The position numbers and the translations under genes were made by a program. The notes under the pieces were generated by a model. It was given only the letters and a program-made list of their open reading frames with translations, made no database searches and had not been told where the DNA came from. From Candidatus Poseidoniaceae archaeon (GTDB lineage Archaea > Thermoplasmatota > Poseidoniia > Poseidoniales > Poseidoniaceae), in contig CASIBY010000018.1 in NCBI GenBank assembly GCA_949373095.1, positions 1 through 64,000 on the forward strand: a stretch of 64,000 nt of DNA, given 5' to 3'. Below are positions 1 to 8,174 of this stretch, in pieces; position 1 is the first letter of the stretch, and each line of letters begins with the position of its first letter.

Positions 1-408
1 GCCTTAACCATATCGCATTACATCGGGATGATGTTCCTTGGGGTGATGGCTGCGGCCATATTCCGTGTTGATCCAAGAAGCCTTCAATCGGAAAGCATTG
101 AGGGTGTTTTAGGTATAAAAACAGGCTTTTTCATGCAATTCGCCAATGGAAAGGAATGGGCTTTTATCATCATTATTATGAGTAGTTTCATTGAACCTTT
201 AGGAGGTGGGTTCATTGGAATCGGGACCATCATATCCATCACATTAGCCGTATGCCTTACAGCCATGATTGCATGGACAATTCTTGGATCCCGCCTGGAT
301 AATATTTTCTCACATGAAACAAAAGGCCCAATGGTTTTCAAAATCTGCGGAAGCCTGTTGTTCTTACTCTGGATTGCCCTGCTTGCACGCGGTCCTGTCC
401 TTGCTTGA
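1..408 (+). CDS. LysE/RhtB-family amino-acid exporter, 5' truncated
   Basis: The reading frame is open from base 1 (ALTISHYIGMM...), so the first listed Met at 28 is internal and the N-terminus lies outside the window. The visible ~135 residues hold three hydrophobic segments. The stretch GFFMQFANGKEWAF matches the conserved F-Q-x-x-N-P-K-A-W region of LysE/RhtB translocators, which export amino acids or other small solutes across the membrane. Full-length members have about 200 residues, so roughly the C-terminal two thirds are present. It converges with the minus-strand HhH gene 65 bp downstream. Family assignment is fairly secure; substrate is unknown. Confidence 0.7.
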   Translation, partial: ALTISHYIGMMFLGVMAAAIFRVDPRSLQSESIEGVLGIKTGFFMQFANGKEWAFIIIIMSSFIEPLGGGFIGIGTIISITLAVCLTAMIAWTILGSRLDNIFSHETKGPMVFKICGSLLFLLWIALLARGPVLA

Positions 409-472
409 TAGTTCAAGACATGAGAGACTCAGTAGAAGAGTTGGCCAAAGCATTGCGGCAACCGCCACATTC

Positions 473-970
473 TCACTTCTTGCCCTTATCCAATTGCCTT
501 GCTTGCTTTGCCCATTCGTCTCGCTTGACTCGGCCAGGGAAGAACTCGATGGCCTTGTTGACTTGAGTTTCAATCTCTGGGGTCATGTTTCCAACTTGTT
601 CAAAGGTGTAAATGCCGAGCGCATTCAATTTCTCTTCGATGAACGGACCAATCCCTTTGATCGTCTGCAGTGAATCCTTCTCTGAAGCACTTGCGACACC
701 GAGCGTTGCGAAATCAATCGATTCTGCCTTCTTAGAAATTCGTTCAAGGTCTTCGGCTTGCTTGAGTGCCTTCTCATCAAGTTTCACGTCCTCACCGAGC
801 AAAATCTTCGCCTGATTGACCCATTGGTCTCGCTTGACACGGCCAGGGAAGAATTCGATGGCTTCGTTGACGTCAGTTTCAAGTTTTGAGGTCATCTTAG
901 AGACTTGCAAGTAGGTGTAGATTCCGAGCGCATTGAGTTTCTCTTCAATGAATGGGCCGATGCCCTTCAT
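473..970 (-). CDS. HhH protein fragment, C-terminal modules 2 and 3
   Basis: Largest intact piece of the HhH gene. It contains two consecutive IKGIGPFIEEKLNALGIYT modules and ends in a basic tail (QLDKGKK). ATG 970 is internal: the same frame reads upstream through TIDFAILGTAKASDKDDLQV and into the Ala/Lys-rich coil with no stop until about 1320. This listed start should therefore not be taken as real. Confidence 0.65.
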   Translation of the reverse strand: MKGIGPFIEEKLNALGIYTYLQVSKMTSKLETDVNEAIEFFPGRVKRDQWVNQAKILLGEDVKLDEKALKQAEDLERISKKAESIDFATLGVASASEKDSLQTIKGIGPFIEEKLNALGIYTFEQVGNMTPEIETQVNKAIEFFPGRVKRDEWAKQARQLDKGKK

Positions 971-1506
971 GACCTGAAGGTCGTCTTTATCGCTTGCCTT
1001 GGCTGTTCCAAGAATCGCAAAGTCAATCGTTTCCGAGCGTTCTTGAACCCGCTTGAGTTCTTCCTTCTTCTTGACTTCCTTGCTCGCAGGCTTGGCTTCC
1101 TTCTTGGCAGCGGCAGCGGCCTTAGCAGCCTTCTCTTCAGCAGCCTTGGCTTCCTTAGCAGCCTTAGCGTCAGCATCCTTGGCTTCCTTAGCAGCCTTCT
1201 CGTCAGCAGCCTTGGCTTCCTTAGCAGCCTTCTCGTCAGCAGCCTTGGCTTCCTTAGCAGCCTTAGCGTCAGCATCCTTGGCCTTCTCTTCAGCAGCCTT
1301 GGCTCGCTCCTTAGCAGCCTTAGCGTCAGTCAGCCTTTGGCTTCCTTAGCAGCCTTCTCTTCAGCAGCCTTGGCTTCCTTAGCAGCCTTGCTTCAGCATC
1401 CTTGGCTTCTCTTAGCAGCTCTTCTTCCTTGAGCTTTCTTTGCAGCAGCAGCGTGCATCTTCAGCCTTCTTTAGTTCAGTCCTTAGCAGCCTTCTCTTCA
1501 GCCTTC

Positions 1507-1875
1507 TTAGCGTCGGTTTCTGCTTGAGCAGCAGCGGCAGCTGTCGGCAATGGCTTCTTCAGCCGCTTTTGCTTCTTGTTCAGCCTTGAGGCGCTCTTCT
1601 TCAGCCGCCTTGAGGGCTTCTTCATCGGCCTTGGCTTCTGCTTCAATCATTCCACGTGCTTGCTTGACCCATTCGTCTCGCTGAATTCGGCCCGGATAGT
1701 GTTCAATGGCTTCATTGACATCGTCCTCTGTAGCCTTGTTAAAGTTCGCCAATTGAGCGTAGGTAAAGATTCCAAGAGCGTTGAGTTTCTCTTCGCTGTA
1801 AGGACCTATACCCTTGATGGCCTGGAGGTCGTCTGCGTCTTTCTTCGTGGCCTTACCAATCACGCTCGAAATCAA
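1507..1875 (-). CDS. HhH protein fragment, N-terminal module 1
   Basis: The frame begins at a TTG at 1875 and carries the first module (LQAIKGIGPYSEEKLNALGIFTYAQL) followed by an EAKADEEALKAAEEERLK coil. It ends out of frame near 1545 in ADSCRCC, where a one-base correction would continue as TAAAAAQAETDAKKAEEK. The real N-terminus is probably ATG 1906 in another frame. The fragment exists because of two indels, not as a separate gene. Confidence 0.55.
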   Translation of the reverse strand: MISSVIGKATKKDADDLQAIKGIGPYSEEKLNALGIFTYAQLANFNKATEDDVNEAIEHYPGRIQRDEWVKQARGMIEAEAKADEEALKAAEEERLKAEQEAKAAEEAIADSCRCCSSRNRR

Positions 1876-1919
1876 AGGACTTCTTACGCTTCTTAATGCG
1901 GCTCATGGTCTTCTTCTTC

Positions 1920-2771
1920 TCAGATTCTGCCTTTGATTTCATCCGCCTCTATCGTCACGTCCCAAAGGAAGTAAACGCTGGCCTTGCCGAGTTTGATACG
2001 TGCTTGGTATGTTCCCCCTTCATACGAAGGGAATTCTCGGTCATCAAACTTGAAGTTCAAAACAACTTCTCCGTCCTTGCCAACTGCAAGAACACGAGTT
2101 CCTTCCATACTGAAGGCGGATTCAAACATCTTGAATCGTCCATCGTTCTCTTCATCGTTGAAATCAACCATGTCGATCTTAATGTCGCCCATGTTAGTAA
2201 TCGTGATGCATTCAACACTGGATTCCACCGTTCCGGGTTGGAGTGGTCCAAGCGGTGCGAGGATGAACGGGTCGTCCTCTGTACCTGCCCCTGAAACAAA
2301 GTTTGGTTCAGAGGTAGTGTTTTCAGGCTCAGGGCCATCAGCAAGGAGCACAAGGAGTTGGTCTCTACCTAAGACAAGTGGAACCAGCAAAATGAGGAGG
2401 AGGAATAACAGACATGGGAAACACCACATCCAACTAAAGCCATCATCGTCCTTTTCGTTATTCTTAATGTCCAAACAAACTGTTACCCAGTCGTTTTCTC
2501 CCGAATCCGCATCCATCGGGTCTGAACCACATGTTGTTTCTTGGGAATCTGAAATTCCGTCGTTATCGTCGTCCAAATCTGCAGTTAGATTGCCAATGTA
2601 ACCGACAGGTAACTCGTCGGGTAAACTGTCGTTATCGGTGTCGTTGAACACGGTCATTGAGATGGCAAAGGATTGGTTGAAGTTGCTGTTGCTTGCCCAA
2701 ATGGTGAAGTTGAGTGTCTCGGTTCCATTCACTGGAGTTCCTCTGATGCTTCCGTCCAACATAGGCGTCAC
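1920..2771 (-). CDS. Giant surface protein, C-terminal fragment with membrane anchor
   Basis: It completes an Ig-like module (DGSIRGTPVNGTETLNFTIWASNSN) and adds the last calcium repeats (DTDNDSLPDELPVGY; DLDDDNDGISDSQETTCGSDP). A hydrophobic helix, SWMWCFPCLLFLLLILLVPLVLG, is the probable C-terminal membrane anchor. About 130 residues follow with little resemblance to anything I recognise (ECITITNMGDIKIDMVDFNDEENDGRF; VYFLWDVTIEADEIKGRI). The TGA stop lies 14 bp before the HhH gene start. Confidence 0.7.
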   Translation of the reverse strand: MTPMLDGSIRGTPVNGTETLNFTIWASNSNFNQSFAISMTVFNDTDNDSLPDELPVGYIGNLTADLDDDNDGISDSQETTCGSDPMDADSGENDWVTVCLDIKNNEKDDDGFSWMWCFPCLLFLLLILLVPLVLGRDQLLVLLADGPEPENTTSEPNFVSGAGTEDDPFILAPLGPLQPGTVESSVECITITNMGDIKIDMVDFNDEENDGRFKMFESAFSMEGTRVLAVGKDGEVVLNFKFDDREFPSYEGGTYQARIKLGKASVYFLWDVTIEADEIKGRI

Positions 2772-2836
2772 GAGCAGGGCTCCATCCGAAGGTCAGGCCT
2801 TCGGGGAGTTCGCCACTGATGCTCCACATGACGACA

Positions 2837-3253
2837 TCACCTGTCGCCCGTTACATTGGGCAGGAACGGTTCCATCGTTTGATTGGCAAAGAGGTCAACA
2901 AATTGCGTAGGATAGTTCAATGTAAACGGCAAGTCAAGGTAATCGTCAAGCGCGTCGCACAAGCCATCTCCATCAGTATCCGCTGGCATGCTGGTATCCA
3001 ATATTGGATTTGAACCACAAAGGGTCTCGTTAACATCCGACCACGTATCGTCGTCATCGTCAAGGTCCTCAACAAGTGGAGGGACGCTGGTTGATGCTCC
3101 AAGCAAGCGGTCAGGCATGCCATCACCATCGGTGTCTTGGGCACCTGCTGCGTCAAGTGGGAAGGCGTCCGGTCCAGCGATACAGACGCCGTTGGCTGGC
3201 GCTTCAGGTCCGTCGCAAACGCCGTCGCCGTCAGTATCGGCATTGCCAGCCAT
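2837..3253 (-). CDS. Giant surface protein, TSP3 fragment E
   Basis: Calcium-repeat units NADTDGDGVCDGPEAPANGVCIAGPDAFPLDAAG and DTDGDGMPDRLLG, then DLDDDDDTWSDVNETLCGSNP and DTDGDGLCDALDDYLDLPF. The start of another Ig-like module (TLNYPTQFVDLFANQTMEPFLPNVTGD) follows and continues in the next frame as VVMWSISGELPEGLTFGWSP. Confidence 0.65.
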   Translation of the reverse strand: MAGNADTDGDGVCDGPEAPANGVCIAGPDAFPLDAAGAQDTDGDGMPDRLLGASTSVPPLVEDLDDDDDTWSDVNETLCGSNPILDTSMPADTDGDGLCDALDDYLDLPFTLNYPTQFVDLFANQTMEPFLPNVTGDR

Positions 3254-3782
3254 CAGAGCCGAGCGGTTCGCCGAGTTCAGCGATGTTGGCTATGCCGTCA
3301 CCGTCCATGTCGGGGTCGAGAGCATCGCAGATACCGTCGCCGTCCAAATCGTTGGGCATGTCGGTTGCATCGGTTGAATTGGTTAAACAATCAATTTCTG
3401 TAATGTCAAGGAAGCCGTCGTTATCGTCGTCATCGTCAGCGATCAAGCCGCCCGGACCGTCAGGGTCCTCGTCGGGATAGGCATCGCCATCGGTGTTGAC
3501 TGGCAGGAGTGGGTCGAGCGGTGAAGAATCAGGCCCTGCAGTAGCACGAGCCGTCACCGGTGCCGTTGCCGTCACAGAACCCATCACCGTCGGTGTCAGG
3601 GTTGCGTGGGTCGGTACCAATGATGCTCTCGTTGGTGTCCGACATACCGTCGTTGTCGTCGTCTTCGTCCTCAATGAGGGTGTAAGGCTCAACGCCGGTG
3701 TCCGGATAGTCTTCAGGGAGTTGGTCGGGCATTCCGTCGCCGTCGTAGTCCTCCAAGACTTCGAGCCAGAAGGTGGCCTCAA
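3231..3782 (-). CDS. Giant surface protein, TSP3 fragment D
   Basis: The genuine part runs from ~3541: AGPDSSPLDPLLPVNTDGDAYPDEDPDGPGGLIADDDDDNDGFLDITEIDCLTNSTDATD, then LDGDGICDALDPDMDGDGIANIAELGEPLGSD. It consists of Asp-rich calcium-binding repeats. Upstream residues are a shifted reading of fragment C. A further shift near 3250 leads into fragment E. Confidence 0.6.
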   Translation of the reverse strand: MRPPSGSKSWRTTTATECPTNSLKTIRTPALSLTPSLRTKTTTTTVCRTPTRASLVPTHATLTPTVMGSVTATAPVTARATAGPDSSPLDPLLPVNTDGDAYPDEDPDGPGGLIADDDDDNDGFLDITEIDCLTNSTDATDMPNDLDGDGICDALDPDMDGDGIANIAELGEPLGSDGWQCRY

Positions 3783-4077
3783 TCGAGAACGCGGGGTCGG
3801 TTGTGTTTGCCCAAATCGTGTAGGTCGTGTTGGTCCATTGATTCGGTCGGCGTACCACTGATGATGCCGGTTGCAGCATCAAAGATGAGCCCTTCAGGCA
3901 GGTCGGGGAAACTTCCCACGTATGCACCAGGTACTGCGTTTGGTGGGTTGATTGGTGTTGTCTCAGTGTTGTTGACAAGAACGGTTGGGCCGAGCGGGCC
4001 AGTTCCAACTGGGTTGGAATCCGGACCAGCCAAACAGACTGGTGGAACAGCGTTGGGTCCGTCGCAGATGCCGTCAC
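3529..4077 (-). CDS. Giant surface protein, TSP3/Ig-like fragment C
   Basis: Only the part below ~3845 is genuine: QWTNTTYTIWANTTDPAFSIEATFWLEVLEDYDGDGMPDQLPEDYPDTG, then EDEDDDNDGMSDTNESIIGTDPRNPDTDGDGFCDGNGTGDGSC. This completes the Ig-like module of fragment B and adds a calcium-repeat unit. The upstream residues of the listed ORF are out of frame. It ends at a one-base shift near 3541. Confidence 0.6.
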   Translation of the reverse strand: MTASATDPTLFHQSVWLVRIPTQLELARSAQPFLSTTLRQHQSTHQTQYLVHTWEVSPTCLKGSSLMLQPASSVVRRPNQWTNTTYTIWANTTDPAFSIEATFWLEVLEDYDGDGMPDQLPEDYPDTGVEPYTLIEDEDDDNDGMSDTNESIIGTDPRNPDTDGDGFCDGNGTGDGSCYCRA

Positions 4078-4426
4078 CGTCGGTGTCAGGGTTCAAGGAA
4101 TCCGTACCCAGGTCGCCCGTACCGTTGTAGATTCCAGTTCCGGTTTCTGAAAGGTCAGAAGCACCGTCACCGTCGTCGTCCAAATCTTCCACCAGTTCGC
4201 CCTCACCCGGATAGTCGTCGGGCAGTTCGTTGGGCAAACCGTCACGGTCGGTGTCTTCCAAAATTTGCAAGTTGAAATCGAAGGTGATCGATGCAGTATC
4301 GGTGATGCCGTACATCGTGTAGGTGATGTTCCACGTCACTTCGGTCGGTGTACCGCTGATGATACCACTGACCGGGTCGATGTTCAATGCCATCAGGCAA
4401 GTCTGGAGAGATACTCCATGCTGCAC
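3779..4426 (-). CDS. Giant surface protein, TSP3/Ig-like fragment B
   Basis: The genuine part starts at about 4385 with LNIDPVSGIISGTPTEVTWNITYTMYG, then DTDRDGLPNELPDDYPGEGELVEDLDDDGDG and a CDGPNAVPPVCLAGPD unit. A second Ig-like module (EGLIFDAATGIISGTPTES) ends at a one-base shift near 3845. A one-base insertion at about 4385 (GGC-A-TTG) separates it from the preceding DLPDG. Confidence 0.65.
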   Translation of the reverse strand: MQHGVSLQTCLMALNIDPVSGIISGTPTEVTWNITYTMYGITDTASITFDFNLQILEDTDRDGLPNELPDDYPGEGELVEDLDDDGDGASDLSETGTGIYNGTGDLGTDSLNPDTDGDGICDGPNAVPPVCLAGPDSNPVGTGPLGPTVLVNNTETTPINPPNAVPGAYVGSFPDLPEGLIFDAATGIISGTPTESMDQHDLHDLGKHNRPRVLD

Positions 4427-4494
4427 CAGGCAGTTGATACGGAGGCACGAGGCTGCTGAACAAGTTGTGATTGTTCAAGCCGTAAACGACGCCT

Positions 4495-5367
4495 TCAGCA
4501 GCTTCGCCTAAGCGGTGTATCGTCAGGTCCAGCAACGCAGATGAGGTTGCCTTGAACGTCATAGACAGCGTTCGGTCCGTCGCAAATACCGTCGTTATCG
4601 GTGTCTGGGTCAAGCGGGTCGGTTCCCGTGTCAGTGCTGCTGTTGTAGATGCCCGTGTTGGTTTCATTGACGTCATCAAGACCGTCACCGTCATCGTCCA
4701 AGTCCTCAACCAAAGCAGGGTCGCTGTTTGAAGGAGGATTGAGCGTGTCTGGGTTGCCGTCACCGTCTGTATCGGTGTCGCCAGCGGGGTCAAGCGGGAA
4801 AGCGTCAGGGCCAGCAACGCAGTCCGGTGGCGAAGCCACTGGTCCGTCGCACATGCCGTCGCCGTCTGTGTCAGGGTTGAGTGGATTGGTACCAATCTCT
4901 GATTCATTGGTGTCGGAAAGTCCGTCGTTATCATCGTCAGTGTCTTCCACAAGGCCTGGTGCATCAGGGTTGGTTGGATCATAATCGCCGGGCAATTCGT
5001 TGGGCAATCCGTCGCCGTCGCTGTCTTCCAAGATTTCAATCGTGAAGTTCCACGACAGAGAATCACCGTTGGAGTTGTTCGACCACATGGTGTAGGTGGT
5101 GTTGGTGATGGTTTCGGTAGCTGTACCGGTGATTTCACCGGTTGCGGGGTCAAGAGACAGGGTTGCTGGCAAGTCTGGTGAAATCTCGTAGGTTCCACCG
5201 CTTACTGCCAAGTATGGAGCAAGCGTTGAGATGACGGTGTTGTTGACGGCAACCAAGGTTGGCGGGAAACTTTCACCGTTCGGATCGCTGTCTGGACCTG
5301 CAACACAGATTGGAGGTACTGCATTTGGGCCGTCGCAAATTCCATCACCGTCGGTGTCTGGATTCAA
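4495..5367 (-). CDS. Giant surface protein, TSP3/Ig-like fragment A
   Basis: About 290 residues with two runs of thrombospondin type-3 calcium-binding repeats (DTDGDGICDG; DSDGDGLPNELPGDY; DTDDDNDGLSDTNES) around one Ig-like module (TLSLDPATGEITGTATETITNTTYTMW). Paired CDG...CVAGPD motifs bring two cysteines per unit, probably a disulfide. The frame breaks near 4505, where TPLRRSC should read as TPLGEAAEGVVYGLNN. Confidence 0.7.
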   Translation of the reverse strand: MNPDTDGDGICDGPNAVPPICVAGPDSDPNGESFPPTLVAVNNTVISTLAPYLAVSGGTYEISPDLPATLSLDPATGEITGTATETITNTTYTMWSNNSNGDSLSWNFTIEILEDSDGDGLPNELPGDYDPTNPDAPGLVEDTDDDNDGLSDTNESEIGTNPLNPDTDGDGMCDGPVASPPDCVAGPDAFPLDPAGDTDTDGDGNPDTLNPPSNSDPALVEDLDDDGDGLDDVNETNTGIYNSSTDTGTDPLDPDTDNDGICDGPNAVYDVQGNLICVAGPDDTPLRRSC

Positions 5368-8174
5368 TGGGTCAGTACCCGTATTCGTGGCGTCAATGTA
5401 GGTTCCAGTGTCAGTCTCGACAGAATCGGCAAGCCGTCAGCGTCGTCATCATCGTCAGCAACAAGACCTGGCGTTGGTTGGTCGGCTGCATTGTAATCGC
5501 TTGGCAGATCGTTTGGTAGTCCATCGCCGTCGTAATCTGCGAGACTCTGCAGGTTGAACGTGAAGGTCTCGGTAGCACTGCCGTTATGGGTTGCTGTTAC
5601 CGTAATGGTAGCATTCGCAAAGGTTCCGTTGACCGTTCCAGTAATTTCACCAGTTGAGGCATCAATCGTGAGGTTTCCTGGCAAGTTTGCCGAAGCCGTC
5701 CACGTAGTGGTACCGTTGTTGAACGGTGGATGGAAGCCAATGGCATCGATGGCTTGGTTCTCAACGACCGTGTGTGCATTGTCCGTATCGACACTGAAGT
5801 ACAACTGGTGCGTTGTTGAATAATTGCTCTGATTAGCATAAACTGTGTAGGTCTGATTGTTGGCATAAACCGAAGGTGTTCCACTGATGACGCCGTTCGA
5901 GATGCTCATTCCTGCAGGTAATGCAGGGTCGGTTTCCCATGAAACGGGTGGTGGGGTGTTGAGGATGATGTTGGCAGGGTCTAAAGCCCACAATTCCTTT
6001 CCAGATCCCACGTTAGGTTGGTTGGGTATGTCGGTGGCTCGGAAATAGAGGATATTGTCAACGGTTATGAGTTCACTAGGATCGCTACTACTTCCACTGC
6101 TGATCTCCTGGACCATCACCGTACCATTGGCTGTTCCATCGCTCTTGAACAATTCAGTACCTACTCCCGATCCGCCGTGGGCTGAGAAATAAACGGTGTT
6201 GCCAACGGCTGTGAGGTATTGGGGAGAACTGCTGTCACTTCCACTGCGGATGTCCTTGACCATCATTGTGCCGTTGGCTGTTCCATCGCTCTTCCACAAT
6301 TCCCATCCGTTGGTTCCGTCGTTGGCTCGGAAATAGAGGGTGTTGCCGACGGCTGTGAGGTAGGAATTAGAATCAATAAGGGGGAGAGATCCGCTGGAGC
6401 CGACCATCATTGTGCCATTGGCTGTTCCATCGCTCTTCCACAACATGTTGAGGAGGGTTCCGTCGGTGGCTTTGAAATAGAGGGTGTTGCCAATGGCTTT
6501 GAAATAGTTAGGATAACTGTTGCCACTTCCGCTGTTGATGTCCATCATCACCGTGCCTGAGGCTGTTCCATCGCTCTTCCACAATTCGGTTCCATTGGTT
6601 CCGTCGCTGGCTGCGAAATAGAGGGTGTTGCCAAAGGCTGTGAGATAACTGGGAGAACTGCTGCTACTTCCGCTGTTGATGTCCTTGATCATCACCGTGC
6701 CTGCGGCTGTTCCATCGCTCTTCCACAATTCGGTTCCGTTGGTTCCGTCGGTGGCTGAGAAATAGAGGGTGTTGCCAACGGCTGTGAGGTAGGAGGGAAC
6801 AATTTGAACACTTCCGCTGTTGATGTCCTTGACCATCACCGTGCCTGAGGCTGTTCCGTCGCTCTTCCACAATTCCCATCCGTTGGTTCCGTCGTTGGCT
6901 GCGAAATAGAGGGTGTTGCCAACGGCTGTGAGGTGGGTGGGATCACTGCTGCCACTTCCGCTGTTGATGTCCTTAACCATTACCGTGCCTGCGGCTGTTC
7001 CATCGCTCTTCCACAATTCGTATCCGTTGGTTCCATCGGTGGCTTCGAAATAAAGGGTGTTGCCAACAGCTGTGAGGTGGTTAGGCCAACCGCTGTCACT
7101 TCCGCTGTTGATATCCTTGACCAGCACCGTGCCTGAGGCAGTTCCATCGCTCTTCCACAATTCGTATCCGTTGGTTCCGTCTATGGCTCGGAAATAGAGA
7201 ATGTTGCCAACGGCTGTGAGGAAATAGGGACTACCTTCGGCAGCTCCGCTGTAGATGTCCTTGACCATCCAAGCAGTACCGTTGCCGTTGTACAGGGTTC
7301 CGTTACCCGCTTGTGAAGTGTAGTTGAGCGTGATCGGGCCCATAGCTTCACCAAGATTGAGATGCGCACCTTCCACCGTTGAGGTGATGGTTGCGAACGG
7401 TGAGGTGGAGAGCCATACGGTCGTCTGGAATGTTGTTGAATTGATGACCGCCGTAACCGTGTAGGTTGCATTGCTTGTCGTGACTGTTGGTGTACCGCTG
7501 ATGGTGCACGTGCTGCTGTCGATGTTCAAGCCGTTTGGTAGGCTTGGAGAAGCAACACAACTTGTTGCATTGGTGACGTTGGTCATGCCGCTGCCTGAGC
7601 CGCTGCCTGAGCCGCCGCTGCCTGAGCCGCTGCTCAGTGAGGTGATTTCACTTGGTTGAAGAGCCCACAGTTCGTAGCCGCTGCTTCCATCACTCGCATC
7701 GAAGTAGAGCGTATCACCGACGAAGTATCTCCATGTGTTGTCCGGGTTTACTGTTGCCAGTCCCGCTGTCGATATCAGCCACCTGCCAAGTTGAGGCGTT
7801 TGAGGTATCATGAGCCCACAGTTCCCAGCCGCTGCTTCCATCATCGCACTCGAAGTAGAGCGTATCACCGACGAGTATCTCCATGCCGTAATATCCGGGG
7901 TTACTGGTGCCAGATCCGCTGTAGATATCAGCCACCTGCCAAGTTGAGGCGTTTGAGGTATCATGTGCCCACAGTTCGTGGCCGCTGCTTCCATCATTCG
8001 CACTGAAGTAGAGCGTATCACCGACGAGTATCGCGTCCATGTAATGTCCGGGGTTACTGTGGCCACTTCCGCTGCGGATATCAGCCACCCGCCAAGTTGA
8101 GGCGTTTGAGGTATCATGAGCCCACAGTTCTGTGCCGCTGCTTCCATCATACGCACTGAAGTAGAGCGTATCAC
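5364..8174 (-). CDS. Giant surface protein, middle fragment with ELW-repeat block 3 and Ig-like modules
   Basis: The genuine part begins at about 7722, just after the block 2 frameshift. The first ~150 residues of the listed ORF (IRSTSVRMMEAAA...) are an out-of-frame reading of block 2. It starts with the last repeat of block 2, passes a Ser-Gly linker and an Ig-like module, then enters block 3: nine repeats of NTLYFxAxDGTNGxELWKSDGTASGTVMVKDI. Two Ig-like modules follow (GMSISNGVISGTP; NLTIDASTGEITGTV), then the first DYDGDGLPNDLPSDY calcium repeat. The frame is lost near 5434, where one added base restores DGLSDSVETDTGTYIDATNTGTD. Confidence 0.75.
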   Translation of the reverse strand: MIRSTSVRMMEAAAQNCGLMIPQTPQLGGWLISAAEVATVTPDITWTRYSSVIRSTSVRMMEAAATNCGHMIPQTPQLGRWLISTADLAPVTPDITAWRYSSVIRSTSSAMMEAAAGNCGLMIPQTPQLGRWLISTAGLATVNPDNTWRYFVGDTLYFDASDGSSGYELWALQPSEITSLSSGSGSGGSGSGSGSGMTNVTNATSCVASPSLPNGLNIDSSTCTISGTPTVTTSNATYTVTAVINSTTFQTTVWLSTSPFATITSTVEGAHLNLGEAMGPITLNYTSQAGNGTLYNGNGTAWMVKDIYSGAAEGSPYFLTAVGNILYFRAIDGTNGYELWKSDGTASGTVLVKDINSGSDSGWPNHLTAVGNTLYFEATDGTNGYELWKSDGTAAGTVMVKDINSGSGSSDPTHLTAVGNTLYFAANDGTNGWELWKSDGTASGTVMVKDINSGSVQIVPSYLTAVGNTLYFSATDGTNGTELWKSDGTAAGTVMIKDINSGSSSSSPSYLTAFGNTLYFAASDGTNGTELWKSDGTASGTVMMDINSGSGNSYPNYFKAIGNTLYFKATDGTLLNMLWKSDGTANGTMMVGSSGSLPLIDSNSYLTAVGNTLYFRANDGTNGWELWKSDGTANGTMMVKDIRSGSDSSSPQYLTAVGNTVYFSAHGGSGVGTELFKSDGTANGTVMVQEISSGSSSDPSELITVDNILYFRATDIPNQPNVGSGKELWALDPANIILNTPPPVSWETDPALPAGMSISNGVISGTPSVYANNQTYTVYANQSNYSTTHQLYFSVDTDNAHTVVENQAIDAIGFHPPFNNGTTTWTASANLPGNLTIDASTGEITGTVNGTFANATITVTATHNGSATETFTFNLQSLADYDGDGLPNDLPSDYNAADQPTPGLVADDDDDADGLPILSRLTLEPTLTPRIRVLTH
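5965..7275 (-). repeat. ELW-repeat block 3 (nine diverged units, ELWKSDGT type)
   Basis: Third nine-fold block. Its units encode NTLYFxAxDGTNGxELWKSDGTAxGTVMVKDI and differ clearly from blocks 1 and 2 in sequence while keeping length and copy number. This points to an older duplication or separate recruitment. Confidence 0.85.
7441..7576 (-). repeat. Direct repeat, copy A (~136 bp, Ig-like linker module)
   Basis: This stretch is repeated almost base for base at 9188-9323, a spacing of 1,747 bp. It encodes the Ig-like module between ELW blocks (VASPSLPNGLNIDSSTC, then TISGTPTVTTSNATYTVTAV). The near-identity implies recent duplication or gene conversion. Confidence 0.85.

Larger units (their letters stand above)
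473..1906 (-). pseudogene. Three-module helix-hairpin-helix protein with Ala/Lys/Glu-rich coil, multiply frameshifted
   Basis: Reconstructed from track ORFs 473-970 and 1507-1875. The likely start is ATG at 1906 (MSRIKKRKKSFDFER), but a one-base shift near 1862 separates it from the next part. Three ~60-residue modules share the pattern IKGIGPxxEEKLNALGI, then a VNEAIExxPGRxxRDEW stretch. The first hairpin resembles the HhH/H3TH modules of predicted flap-endonuclease-like proteins. Modules 1 and 2 are joined by a long A-K-E-A-K-A-A-D/E coil. The frame at 970 stays open upstream without a start codon to about 1320. From 1320 to 1550 at least five further single-base shifts are needed to keep the AAEEKAAKEAK pattern. 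The gene lies 14 bp after the giant surface-protein gene, so the two are probably co-transcribed. A DNA-binding or scaffolding role is a guess. Confidence 0.6.

Noticed and set aside
905-1432. Plus-strand Leu/Ser/Ala-rich ORFs opposite the HhH coil
   Set aside because: They are the complement of the Ala/Lys/Glu repeat and have no start signal or homology.
1920-5440. Programmed ribosomal frameshifting to explain the many frame changes
   Set aside because: Shifts go in both directions at many unlike sites with no shared slippery motif; random indels are simpler.
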